The translations under genes and the position numbers were made by a program. A DNA stretch of 64,000 nt from Caballeronia telluris. Lineage in GTDB: Bacteria > Pseudomonadota > Gammaproteobacteria > Burkholderiales > Burkholderiaceae. Shown here piece after piece: positions 8,466 to 17,360 of this stretch (position 1 is its first letter; each line of letters starts with the position of its first letter). Location of the stretch: contig NZ_FCNZ02000010.1 of the NCBI RefSeq assembly GCF_001544495.1, forward strand, positions 1-64,000, written 5' to 3'. Below the pieces are notes generated by a model. The model saw only the letters and a program-made list of their open reading frames with translations, had not been told where the DNA came from and made no database searches.

Positions 8466-9484
8466 ACCTCGACCGCGCCCTCGTGCGCGACTCACGCCGC
8501 TTCGACTTCTTCCAGGCGCTGCGCCTCCTCGACCGGGCGCATCCGGAGCGTCCGCGCCTCGGCCGCTCGCTCAACGCCCGTGACGACGCCGTGCGCCTTT
8601 CGCAGGATCCGGAGCTGATCTTCCACCCGACCACGCTCGGCGACTACACGCCAGGCGGGGAGGGCGGTCCCGGCCGCCTGGCGGTGAATTTCCTCGGGCT
8701 TCTCGGCCCGAACGGTCCGCTGCCCACGCACCTGACGGCCTATGTGCGCGAACGTGCCCGCAATGCTGGCGATGCCACGATCGCGCGATTCCTCGACATG
8801 TTCCATCACCGCATGCTGTCGCTCTTCTACCGTGCATGGGCCGACGCGCAGCCGGTGGTGAGCGCGGACCGCGCGAGCGACGACCGCTTTGCCGATTACC
8901 TCGGCAGCCTGTTCGGCCTTGGCGCGCCTGCACTGCACGATCGCGATGCGGTGCCCGATGCCGCCAAGCTGCACTTCGCAGGCGTGCTCGCGGCACCGAC
9001 GCGCCATGCGAGCGGCCTGCAACTGATCCTCGCGCGGTTCTTCGGCGTGCCGGTCGCGGTCGAGCCGTGGCGCGGCCACTGGATCACGCTGCCGGACGAT
9101 GCCCGCACGCGTCTCGGCGGCGCGCGGCTGGGCGTCTCGTCGGTGGTCGGCACGCAGGTGTGGGACTGCCAGCACAAGTTCCGCATCGAGCTCGGGCCGC
9201 TCGATTTCAAGGATTTCCAGCGCTTCCTTCCCGGCGGCGCGAGCGTGAGCAAGCTCGCCGACTGGGTGCGCAACTACGTGCGCGATCCGCTCGACTGGGA
9301 CGTGGTGCTGCATCTGAAGCGCGACGAAGTGCCCGCGCTGCGCCTCGGCGCCACATCGGAACCCGGCGCGCGTCTCGGCTGGTCGACGTGGCTCACGAGC
9401 GGCACGCCGGTTCATGACCATCATCGGGTCGTCATCGCACGAGACGCGTGCGAGCCCCGCCAACTGGAGACCTTCCATGACTGA
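8429..9484 (+). CDS. tssG: T6SS baseplate protein TssG
   Basis: TssG is the TssF partner of the baseplate wedge. The 351-residue protein shows the RFDFFQALRLLDRAHPE block near residues 25-41 and the VNFLGLLGPNGPLPTHLT signature near 86-103, then ALQLILARFFGVPV and GTQVWD segments typical of the family. I chose the 8429 ATG, which gives the length usual for TssG; an internal ATG at 8450 is an alternative that loses seven residues. The stop overlaps the tssH start by eight bases. Confidence 0.93.
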   Translation: MACEDRTMRDALDLDRALVRDSRRFDFFQALRLLDRAHPERPRLGRSLNARDDAVRLSQDPELIFHPTTLGDYTPGGEGGPGRLAVNFLGLLGPNGPLPTHLTAYVRERARNAGDATIARFLDMFHHRMLSLFYRAWADAQPVVSADRASDDRFADYLGSLFGLGAPALHDRDAVPDAAKLHFAGVLAAPTRHASGLQLILARFFGVPVAVEPWRGHWITLPDDARTRLGGARLGVSSVVGTQVWDCQHKFRIELGPLDFKDFQRFLPGGASVSKLADWVRNYVRDPLDWDVVLHLKRDEVPALRLGATSEPGARLGWSTWLTSGTPVHDHHRVVIARDACEPRQLETFHD

Positions 9485-12101
9485 GATCAGCCGTCTCGCG
9501 CTGTTCGGAAAACTGGACGCGTTCGCGTATCGCGCGATCGAAAGCGGCACCGTTTTCTGCAAGCTGCGCGGCAATCCCTACGTCGAACTCGCACATTGGC
9601 TGCATCAGATCCTGCTCGCGCAGGACTGCGACCTGCAGCGGATCGTGCGGCACTTCGAACTGGATCACGCCGTGCTCGCCCGCGACCTGACCGCCGCGCT
9701 CGATCGCCTGCCGCGCGGCTCGATGTCGGTTTCGGACATCTCGGCGCAGGTCGATGAAGCGGTCGAACGAGGCTGGGTGTTCGGCTCGCTGATGTTCAAC
9801 GCGGCGAAGGTGCGCACGGGGCATCTGGTGATCGGCATCCTGCGCACGCCGAACCTGCGCAACGCGCTTTTCGCCATCTCGCGCCAGTTCGAGAAGATCA
9901 GCCTCGACGCACTGTCGGAGCGATTCGACGCATTGCTCGCGGGTTCACCGGAAGCGTCCGCCGAGCACACGCTGCACGACCGGAACGCCGGTCCGCAGAC
10001 GGATGCCGCTCCGCTCGGCGGCCACGACGCGCTCGAACGCTACACCGTCGACCTCACCGCCGAGGCCCGTAACGGCAAGCTCGACCCCATCGTCGGCCGC
10101 GACGACGAGATCCGCCAGGTCATCGACATCCTGATGCGCCGGCGCCAGAACAATCCGATCCTGACGGGCGAGGCGGGCGTCGGCAAGACGGCGGTAGTCG
10201 AAGGATTCGCGCAACGCATCGTCGCGGGCGAAGTGCCGCCTTCCCTGCGCGATGCCGTCGTCCGGACGCTCGATGTCGGCCTGCTCCAGGCCGGCGCGAG
10301 CATGAAGGGCGAATTCGAGCAGCGGCTGAAGCAGGTGATCGAGCAGGCGCAGGAATCGGAGAAGCCGGTGATCCTCTTCATCGACGAAGCGCACATGCTC
10401 GTCGGCGCGGGCGGCGCCGCCGGCACCGGCGACGCGGCGAACCTGCTCAAGCCCGCCCTCGCGCGCGGCACGCTGCGCACGATCGCCGCGACGACGTGGG
10501 TGGAATACAAGAAGCACATCGAGAAGGACCCGGCGCTCACGCGGCGCTTTCAGGTGGTGCAGGTGCCGGAGCCGTCGGAGGCGTGCGCCGTCACGATGCT
10601 GCGCGGCCTCGCACTCGGGATGCAGCAGCATCACGGCGTGCAGGTGCTCGACGAAGCGCTCGAAGCGGCAGTCGCGCTTTCGCATCGTTACATCCCTGCG
10701 CGCCAGTTGCCGGACAAGGCCGTGAGCCTGCTCGATACCGCGTGCGCGCGCGTCGCGGTGAGCCAGCATGCGCTGCCGCCGGCGCTCGACGATGCGCGCC
10801 GCCGTATCGATGCGTGGCAAACGGAAGCGCGGATCGTCGCGCGCGAGGCCGCGCTCGGTATCGATACCGCCGCGCGGGCCGCCGATGTCGCCGCCCGGCT
10901 CGACGGCGAGCGCGCGCGGCTCGCTGAACTGAGCACGCGCCATGAAGCGGAGCGGGCGCTGGTCGCGCGCATCCTCGCGTTGCAGAGCGAACTCGAAGCG
11001 TGCCACGGGACCGATGCCGCGCGCCTTGCCGAACTGCAGGCGCTTCAGCAGGAACTCGCGCAACGCCAGGGCGAAACGCCGCTCATCCTGCCTGCGGTGG
11101 ACCGGCATGCGGTGGCGTCGGTCGTGCAGGACTGGACCGGCATTCCGGTGGGCCGGATGATGCGCGACGACATCGCCAACGTGCTCGATCTCGCGGCGAC
11201 GCTGAACCGGCGCATCGTCGGCCAGCAACACGCGATGCAGATGATCGCGCGCCGCGTGCAGACCTCGCGCGCCGGCCTCGACAACCCGGAGAAGCCCGTC
11301 GGCGTGTTCATGCTCGCGGGCACCTCGGGTGTCGGCAAGACCGAGACTGCGCTCGCGCTCGCCGAGGCGCTCTATGGCGGCGAACAGAACGTCATCACCG
11401 TGAACATGAGCGAGTACCAGGAGGCGCATACGGTGTCGTCGCTCAAGGGCGCGCCTCCCGGCTATGTCGGCTACGGCGAGGGCGGCGTGCTGACCGAGGC
11501 GGTGCGCCGGCGTCCCTACAGCGTCGTGCTGCTCGATGAGTTCGAGAAGGCCCATCCGGACGTGCACGAACTCTTCTTCCAGGTCTTCGACAAGGGCCGT
11601 ATGGAAGACGGCGATGGCCGCCAGATCGATTTTCGCCACACGCTGATCCTGCTGACCACCAACGTCGGCACCGAGCTCGTCACGCGTCTGTGCGGCGATG
11701 CGCGTGAGACGCCCGCGCCCGAAGAGATCGCGCGGGCGCTGCGGGCGCCGCTCGTCGAGGTGTTTCCGCCCGCGCTGCTCGGTCGCGTCGTGGTGATTCC
11801 GTACTACCCGCTCGACGACACGATGCTCGACGCCGTGATCCGCCTGCAACTCGCACGCATCGAGCGTCGCATTGCGGAGCGGCATCGCGTGACGTTCGCT
11901 TACGACGACGCGATGGTCCGTCAGATCGCGAGCCGCTGCACCGAGCTGGAAAGCGGCGGACGCATGATCGACGCGATCCTCACCAACACGCTCTTGCCGC
12001 GCATCAGCGCCGAATTCCTGGCGCGCCTGATGGAAGGCCGCGAAGTCGCGAAGGTCGAGGTCAGCGCGCGCGACGGCGCATTCACCTACGCGTTCGATTG
12101 A
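9477..12101 (+). CDS. tssH: T6SS AAA+ unfoldase ClpV (TssH)
   Basis: ClpV disassembles contracted TssB-TssC sheaths so that subunits can be reused. The 874-residue protein has an N-terminal Clp-N type domain (1-160), a first AAA+ module with Walker A GEAGVGKT near 229-236 and Walker B VILFIDEAHML, a middle coiled-coil insertion (about 440-540), and a second AAA+ module with Walker A GTSGVGKT near 615-622 and VVLLDEFEKA. The C-terminal ClpB-D2-small domain is present. The ATG at 9477 was preferred over upstream starts because the protein then begins with the usual ClpV N-terminal helix and GGAGA precedes it. Confidence 0.97.
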   Translation: MTEISRLALFGKLDAFAYRAIESGTVFCKLRGNPYVELAHWLHQILLAQDCDLQRIVRHFELDHAVLARDLTAALDRLPRGSMSVSDISAQVDEAVERGWVFGSLMFNAAKVRTGHLVIGILRTPNLRNALFAISRQFEKISLDALSERFDALLAGSPEASAEHTLHDRNAGPQTDAAPLGGHDALERYTVDLTAEARNGKLDPIVGRDDEIRQVIDILMRRRQNNPILTGEAGVGKTAVVEGFAQRIVAGEVPPSLRDAVVRTLDVGLLQAGASMKGEFEQRLKQVIEQAQESEKPVILFIDEAHMLVGAGGAAGTGDAANLLKPALARGTLRTIAATTWVEYKKHIEKDPALTRRFQVVQVPEPSEACAVTMLRGLALGMQQHHGVQVLDEALEAAVALSHRYIPARQLPDKAVSLLDTACARVAVSQHALPPALDDARRRIDAWQTEARIVAREAALGIDTAARAADVAARLDGERARLAELSTRHEAERALVARILALQSELEACHGTDAARLAELQALQQELAQRQGETPLILPAVDRHAVASVVQDWTGIPVGRMMRDDIANVLDLAATLNRRIVGQQHAMQMIARRVQTSRAGLDNPEKPVGVFMLAGTSGVGKTETALALAEALYGGEQNVITVNMSEYQEAHTVSSLKGAPPGYVGYGEGGVLTEAVRRRPYSVVLLDEFEKAHPDVHELFFQVFDKGRMEDGDGRQIDFRHTLILLTTNVGTELVTRLCGDARETPAPEEIARALRAPLVEVFPPALLGRVVVIPYYPLDDTMLDAVIRLQLARIERRIAERHRVTFAYDDAMVRQIASRCTELESGGRMIDAILTNTLLPRISAEFLARLMEGREVAKVEVSARDGAFTYAFD

Positions 12102-12133
12102 ACGCGCGAACGCACATCACACCAGAGGAGCCG

Positions 12134-12526
12134 ATGATGCCGCAACAAGTCAGCATGGGTGCGACGCTGCAGTGTTCGTTCGGCATGGCGCCGTCGACGC
12201 TCGTCGTGCTGCCGGTCAACCGCGTGCTCTGCGAAGGGCCGATCGCCGCGAACATCATGGACCACGTCCCGCTCGTGAACATCATGCCGTTCGGGATGTG
12301 CACGTCGCCCGCGAATCCGCAGGTGGCCGCGGCGACCGCCGCCGCGCTCGGCGCCCCGACTCCGATGCCATGCGTGCCTGCTACCGCGCAGCCGTGGACG
12401 CCCGGTGCGACGACCGTGCTGCTCGGCAACCAGCCATCGCTCGACAACGTGTCGGTCTGCGCGTGCGCCTGGGGCGGTGTGGTCGCGGTCGCGGATCCCG
12501 CCACGCGCGAGACGCAAATCCCCTGA
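12134..12526 (+). CDS. PAAR-like spike-tip protein (DUF4280 type)
   Basis: This 130-residue protein begins MMPQQVSMGATLQCSFG, with the LVVLP.NRVL...ANIMD..P.VNIMPFGMC.SPANP core and a C-terminal VSVCACAWGGVV segment. That is the DUF4280 PAAR-like family, thought to cap the VgrG trimer as PAAR proteins do. AGAGGAG precedes the start, where two ATG codons lie in tandem. It lies between clpV and vgrG, as expected for a dedicated spike tip, and carries no extension that could be a toxin. Confidence 0.88.
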   Translation: MMPQQVSMGATLQCSFGMAPSTLVVLPVNRVLCEGPIAANIMDHVPLVNIMPFGMCTSPANPQVAAATAAALGAPTPMPCVPATAQPWTPGATTVLLGNQPSLDNVSVCACAWGGVVAVADPATRETQIP

Positions 12527-12539
12527 CGCGAGAGGAGCG

Positions 12540-14546
12540 ATGATGCTGACCGATACCCACCGCATTGCCAAGCTGAGCTGCGCACTCGGGCCCGACGCGC
12601 TGGTGCTGTACCGCATGCGCGGGCGCGAGGAACTGGGGCGACTCTCGGCGTGGACGCTCGATCTTTTCGCCGAGCGTTCGGATCTCGACATCGCCGCGAT
12701 GCTGGGCAGCGACCTGTCGATCGCGGTGGATATTCCTGGCGCCGGGGAGCGGCAGTTCAACGGCATCGTGAGCGCATTCGTGCTGGCTCAGCCCGCCAGC
12801 ACGAAGCCGAACCGCCCCGCGATGTACCGGGCGACCGTGAGGCCGCGCCTCTGGCTGCTCACGCGCGCGTCACACAGCCGGTTCTTCCATCAGATGACAG
12901 TGCCCGCAATCATCGCCCGGGTGCTGAGCGACTATCACATCGACTTCGATAACCTGTGCTCGGCCACCTATCCGAATCTGGAGCACTGCGCGCAGTATCG
13001 CGAGACCGACTTCGATTTCGTCAGCCGGCTGGCTGAGCGCGAAGGCATCTACTACTTCTTCGAACACCGCGAGCGCAAGCACAAGCTCGTGTTGACGGAT
13101 TCGTCGCACGTGCACGCGGCCATGCCGCACTACGCGTCGCTCGTCTATCGGCCGCAAGCCGCGGCGCCCGGCGAGCATGAATGCATCTACGGCTGGTCCG
13201 CGGGCGGCGAGGTGCAGGCGGGCATCGTCGAGACGAACGACTACGACTTCGAAAAGCCGTCGCAAAGCGAGCAAGAGGGCCTGCTTGCACGCGGACGCCG
13301 GATGAAGCGCTACGACGAGCCGGTCTACGTGATGCAGGAACACGGCCTCGGCTACACGCGCAACGACGACGCCGAACGCTATGCAAAGGCGCACGCGCAG
13401 GCGCATCAGGCGGCCAACGCATGCGTGCGCGGCCACGCGACGGTGCGCGGCATCTGTCCCGGCACGCTGTTGCGGCTCGCCGAGCACCCGCTGAAGGAAC
13501 AGAACGGCGAATACCTCGTCGTCGCGGCGGACTACGCTCTCAACTCGGATGCCTATCTGTCCACGCTCGACGCGGCGGCGCAGCCGCATGTATTCGACTG
13601 CGCTTTCGAGGCGCTGCCCCGCGACGCCGGGTTTCGGGCCGCGCGCATCACGCCGCGCGCACGTGTCGCCGGACTGCAGACGGCGGTAGTCGTCGGGCCC
13701 GCCGGCGAGGAAATCCACACGGACAAGTATGGCCGCATCAAGGTGCAGTTCCACTGGGAACAGCTCACGCCGCAGGAGTCGCGCGCGTCGCTTCAACGCT
13801 GCTGGGTGCGCGTCGCACAGCCATGGGCGGGCAAGGGCTTCGGAGCATTTTTCCTGCCGCGCGTCGGCCAGGAAGTGCTGGTCGATTTCATCGAAGGCGA
13901 TCCGGATCAGCCGCTCGTCGTCGGCAGCGTCCATAACGCCGCGCAGATGCCGCCCTACACGCCAGCCGGAAAGATGGCGCGCACGACGCTCAAGACCAAC
14001 TCAACCAAAGGCGGCAACGGCTTCAACGAAATGCGCTTCGACGATGCCAAGGGTGCCGAACAACTGTTCCTCCACGCCGAGCGCAATTTCGACACCTGGG
14101 TCGGACACGACGCGCTCGCGCGCATCGGCAACGAGCGGCATGTGATCGTCGAAAAAAGCGACTTCGCGCGCTGCGGCGGCGATCGCAGCGACGCGCTCGA
14201 CGGCAGTCACAGCGGACGCATCGGCGGCAAGTACTCGCTCGATGTCGGCGCCGACACGCAGCACAAGACCGGCGCGAATCTGGCGCTCAGCGCGGGCGGC
14301 AACGTCGACCTCAAGGCTGCTGCCAACGTGACCATCGAAGCCGGCAGCACGCTCACGCTGAAGGCGGGCGGCAACACCATCGTGCTCGGGCCGCAAGGCA
14401 TCGCGATCAGCGCGTCCGGTCCGGTGACGGTCGACGGCGTGCTCGTGAAGATCAACTGCGGCGGCGCGGGTGGCGGGGCGAGCGCAATGAGCGCCAGGCC
14501 CGATGCGCCCGCCGATCCGCAACAAGCCGACGACGGTTCGCAATGA
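12540..14546 (+). CDS. vgrG: T6SS spike protein VgrG (TssI)
   Basis: VgrG trimers form the puncturing spike on top of the Hcp tube. The 668-residue protein has the gp27-like hub (about 1-380, with CAQYRETDFDFVSRLAEREGIYYFFEH), the gp5-like OB fold near 385-470 (DKYGRIKVQFHWE, CWVRVAQPWAGKGFGAFFLPRVGQEVLV, GDPDQPLVVGSVHN) and a repetitive beta-helix tail to about 650. The last 25 residues are a simple glycine/alanine/proline tail, so there is no fused effector domain. Two ATGs in tandem (12540, 12543) follow GAGAGGAG. The stop overlaps the FHA gene in an ATGA. Confidence 0.96.
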   Translation: MMLTDTHRIAKLSCALGPDALVLYRMRGREELGRLSAWTLDLFAERSDLDIAAMLGSDLSIAVDIPGAGERQFNGIVSAFVLAQPASTKPNRPAMYRATVRPRLWLLTRASHSRFFHQMTVPAIIARVLSDYHIDFDNLCSATYPNLEHCAQYRETDFDFVSRLAEREGIYYFFEHRERKHKLVLTDSSHVHAAMPHYASLVYRPQAAAPGEHECIYGWSAGGEVQAGIVETNDYDFEKPSQSEQEGLLARGRRMKRYDEPVYVMQEHGLGYTRNDDAERYAKAHAQAHQAANACVRGHATVRGICPGTLLRLAEHPLKEQNGEYLVVAADYALNSDAYLSTLDAAAQPHVFDCAFEALPRDAGFRAARITPRARVAGLQTAVVVGPAGEEIHTDKYGRIKVQFHWEQLTPQESRASLQRCWVRVAQPWAGKGFGAFFLPRVGQEVLVDFIEGDPDQPLVVGSVHNAAQMPPYTPAGKMARTTLKTNSTKGGNGFNEMRFDDAKGAEQLFLHAERNFDTWVGHDALARIGNERHVIVEKSDFARCGGDRSDALDGSHSGRIGGKYSLDVGADTQHKTGANLALSAGGNVDLKAAANVTIEAGSTLTLKAGGNTIVLGPQGIAISASGPVTVDGVLVKINCGGAGGGASAMSARPDAPADPQQADDGSQ

Positions 14547-15982
14547 ACGCGCCCGCCGAACACTACGCGCACCACGCGCACGAGGAAGACACGATGCGCA
14601 TGACGCTCGCGGTCAGGTCTTATCAGGGCGCCGCGCCCGACGCGCCGCTCGCCTGCGGATTCGGCACGGCGGGCGGCACCATCGGACGCGGACCCGACAA
14701 CACCATGGTGCTGCCCGACGCGCTCAAGACGGTATCGCGCGTGCAGGCGCGCATCGACCGGAGCGAGGACGGCTGGCGGCTCACCGACCTCGGCAGCAAC
14801 CCGAGCCGGCTCAACGGGCGGCCGCTTGCCGCCGCCCGCCCGGCGCGGCTTGCGAACGGCGACCGGCTGGAGATCGGTGGCTATCGGCTCGACGTTCGCA
14901 CCGTCGAGCGTGCGCTGGCGGACGGCTTCGACGCACCGCCTGGCCTGCATGACGAGCGCGCCTTCGATCCGCTCGCCAGCGCCGGGGCAGCCGCGCTCTC
15001 CGGCGATCCGCTCGCGCATGCCGCCGTGCTCTCCGGCTCGTCTGTGCCGGGCGCGATGTTCGATCCTCTCGGCACGCCGGCCGATGCGGCACGGAGGCAC
15101 GCCCTGCGCCCGGGAGGACGCGCGTCGTTCGCCGGGTCCGAGAGCGATCACGTGCCGCCGGAGCAGTTCGCGTGGATGCCACGGGAGGCTGCTGTCGCCG
15201 CGGGCATTCCGCACGATTACGATCCGCTGCGGGACGAGCCGATGGTGCCGCAACGGCCAGAGCCGGTATCGGCTTCGATGGCGCAATCCGGCTCGCGGTC
15301 GCCGCAACCGGCCGTCCCGGAAATGGCGCACGCCGCGCCCGCGACCGACGACCCGACGCTCAACGCCTTGCTCGAAGGCCTCGGCATCGATGCATCCGCG
15401 CTGCGCGAGCGCAGCGCCACGGAACTGGCCCGCCTTGCGGGCACGATGCTGCGCACGGCGGTGCGAGGGGCGGTGGACGTGTTGCTGTCGCGCTCGGTGC
15501 TCAAGCGCGAGGTCCGTCTCGACACCACGCTCCTTCTGCAACGCGACAACAACCCGCTGAAGTTTTTTCCCGATGGCGACAGCGCGCTGCAGCAAATGCT
15601 CGCCGGCCGCAGCGGCGGCTATCTGCCGGCGCAGACCGCGCTCCAGGGCGCTTTCGACGACATCCGCCGCCACGAACTGGCGGTACTCGGCGGGATGCGC
15701 GCCGCAATCCAGCACCTGCTCGGCCGCTTCGATCCGCAGGCGATAGCCGTCGCCGACACGGCACACCACTGGCTCGACTGGCTGCCAGCGTGCCGCAAGG
15801 CGAGGCAGTGGGATCGCCTGGTCGCGCTGCATCGCGAACTCAACCGCGCGAGCGCCGACGACCTTCAGGCGCTTTGCGGCGGCGCCTTCAATGATGCATA
15901 CGAGCGGCAAGCGGGCCTCATGTCCGGCGACGAGCCGCAGACCTTCACTCACACGCAGCGAGACGACAATGTCCTGGAATAA
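14543..15982 (+). CDS. tagH: FHA-domain T6SS protein (TagH/Fha type)
   Basis: FHA proteins bind phosphothreonine and, in threonine-phosphorylation-controlled T6SS, are the substrate that PpkA modifies to trigger assembly. The 479-residue protein has an N-terminal FHA domain (about residues 18-110) with the GGTIGRGPDN, SRVQARI and DLGSNPSRLNG features. A low-complexity alanine/proline linker follows (about 125-265), then a C-terminal type VI FHA domain (about 270-450) with LARLAGTMLRTAVRG and DNNPLKFFPDGDSALQQML. A later ATG at 14594 could also start the protein. It overlaps vgrG by four bases and tssK by fourteen. Confidence 0.92.
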   Translation: MNAPAEHYAHHAHEEDTMRMTLAVRSYQGAAPDAPLACGFGTAGGTIGRGPDNTMVLPDALKTVSRVQARIDRSEDGWRLTDLGSNPSRLNGRPLAAARPARLANGDRLEIGGYRLDVRTVERALADGFDAPPGLHDERAFDPLASAGAAALSGDPLAHAAVLSGSSVPGAMFDPLGTPADAARRHALRPGGRASFAGSESDHVPPEQFAWMPREAAVAAGIPHDYDPLRDEPMVPQRPEPVSASMAQSGSRSPQPAVPEMAHAAPATDDPTLNALLEGLGIDASALRERSATELARLAGTMLRTAVRGAVDVLLSRSVLKREVRLDTTLLLQRDNNPLKFFPDGDSALQQMLAGRSGGYLPAQTALQGAFDDIRRHELAVLGGMRAAIQHLLGRFDPQAIAVADTAHHWLDWLPACRKARQWDRLVALHRELNRASADDLQALCGGAFNDAYERQAGLMSGDEPQTFTHTQRDDNVLE

Positions 15983-17327
15983 CAAGGTGATCTGGTCAGA
16001 AGGGATGCTGCTGCAGCCGCAGCACCTCCAGCAGCACGACCGCTACGTGCGCGCGCAGATCGATGCGCGCTGCGCGGCGCTGCGCCCCTACGCATTCGGT
16101 TTCTCGGAACTGGCGATCGACGCAGAGCAACTGAAGCTCGGCCGCATCGCGCTGACCGCGTGCGCCGGCGTGCTGCCGGACGGTAGCCCGTTCCGGCTGC
16201 CGTCGGACGACGAACTTCCGTTGCCGCTCGCGGTGCCCGAGGACGCGCGGGACCTGACGGTCGTGCTCGCGCTGCCGGCGGCACGCCGTGGCGTGCCCGA
16301 AGCCATGCATGCTGCATCGGCCGCACAGACGCCGGGCGACGTGCATCGCGACGGCTTCGCGCGGCATCGCATCGCCGAGGCCGAAGTGCTCGACAGCAAC
16401 GAAGGCGCGACGGGCGCGGCGCTCGTGCAGGTCGGCAAACTCCAGTTGCGCCTTGCGTTCGAGCAGGACGTCGCCCATGCGCATACGTCGCTCGGCGTCG
16501 TGCGGATCGTGGAGCGCCGCGCCGACAACCGCGTCGTGCTCGATGCCGGCTACGCCCCGCCGTGCCTCGACTATCGCGTGACACGCAGGCTCTCGTCGTT
16601 CGTCGATGAACTGGTCGGCCTGCTGCACCAGCGCGCCGACGCGCTCGCGGCACGCCTTGCCCAGCCGGCGTCCACGGGCGCGGCCGAGATCGCCGACTTC
16701 CTGCTGCTGCAGGTGCTCAATCGCGCGGAACCGCTTTTCGCAGGCATCGCATCGACGACCGGCCTGCATCCGCACGACCTGCATCACCACGCGCTGCAAC
16801 TGGCCGGCGAACTCGCGACCTTCGGCCAGGGCAAGCGGCCGGGCGCGTTCCCGGTCTACCGGCACGAGCGGCTCGATGAAACGTTCGCGCCTGTCGTCGA
16901 CGCATTGCGCGCCGCGCTCGGCATGATCATGGACCCGCACGCGGTGCCGATCGCGCTGGAAGAGCGCAAGTACGGGCTGCGCGTCGCGGTCGTGCCCGAT
17001 CGCGACCTGTTCCGCTCGGCGAGCTTCGTGCTCGCGGTCAAGGCCGATCTCGCGCCTGCCGCTCTGCTGAACGGCTTCCCGTCGCAGGCGAAGCTCGGAC
17101 CGGTGGAGCGTATCCGCGATCTGGTCAATCTCCAGTTGCCGGGGATCGGGCTGCGGGTGCTTCCCGTCGCACCGCGCCAGTTGCCGTTCCACGCCGGCTT
17201 CACCTACTTCGAGCTCGACCGGAGCAGCGAATTGTGGAAGCAGTTCGCGACATCGGCGGGCGTGGCGCTGCATGTTGCCGGCGACTTCCCGGGACTCGCG
17301 CTCGAGTTCTGGGCCATCCGTCCATGA
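15969..17327 (+). CDS. tssK: T6SS baseplate-membrane connector TssK
   Basis: TssK trimers connect the baseplate to the TssL/TssM membrane complex. The 452-residue protein opens MSWNNKVIWSEGMLLQPQHL, which is diagnostic of TssK (ImpJ/VasE), and continues with QHDRYV and the Y.FG...L.ID.E.L..G.I pattern. The C-terminal domain carries LPGI.LR.LP..PRQ.PFHAG..YFELDR...W near 395-430. The start overlaps the end of the FHA gene by fourteen bases. A longer frame back to 15891 was rejected because it would overlap the FHA gene and lose the family start. Confidence 0.95.
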   Translation: MSWNNKVIWSEGMLLQPQHLQQHDRYVRAQIDARCAALRPYAFGFSELAIDAEQLKLGRIALTACAGVLPDGSPFRLPSDDELPLPLAVPEDARDLTVVLALPAARRGVPEAMHAASAAQTPGDVHRDGFARHRIAEAEVLDSNEGATGAALVQVGKLQLRLAFEQDVAHAHTSLGVVRIVERRADNRVVLDAGYAPPCLDYRVTRRLSSFVDELVGLLHQRADALAARLAQPASTGAAEIADFLLLQVLNRAEPLFAGIASTTGLHPHDLHHHALQLAGELATFGQGKRPGAFPVYRHERLDETFAPVVDALRAALGMIMDPHAVPIALEERKYGLRVAVVPDRDLFRSASFVLAVKADLAPAALLNGFPSQAKLGPVERIRDLVNLQLPGIGLRVLPVAPRQLPFHAGFTYFELDRSSELWKQFATSAGVALHVAGDFPGLALEFWAIRP

Positions 17328-17360
17328 ACGACGCCGCCTGCACCTTCGAAGGATGAAACC

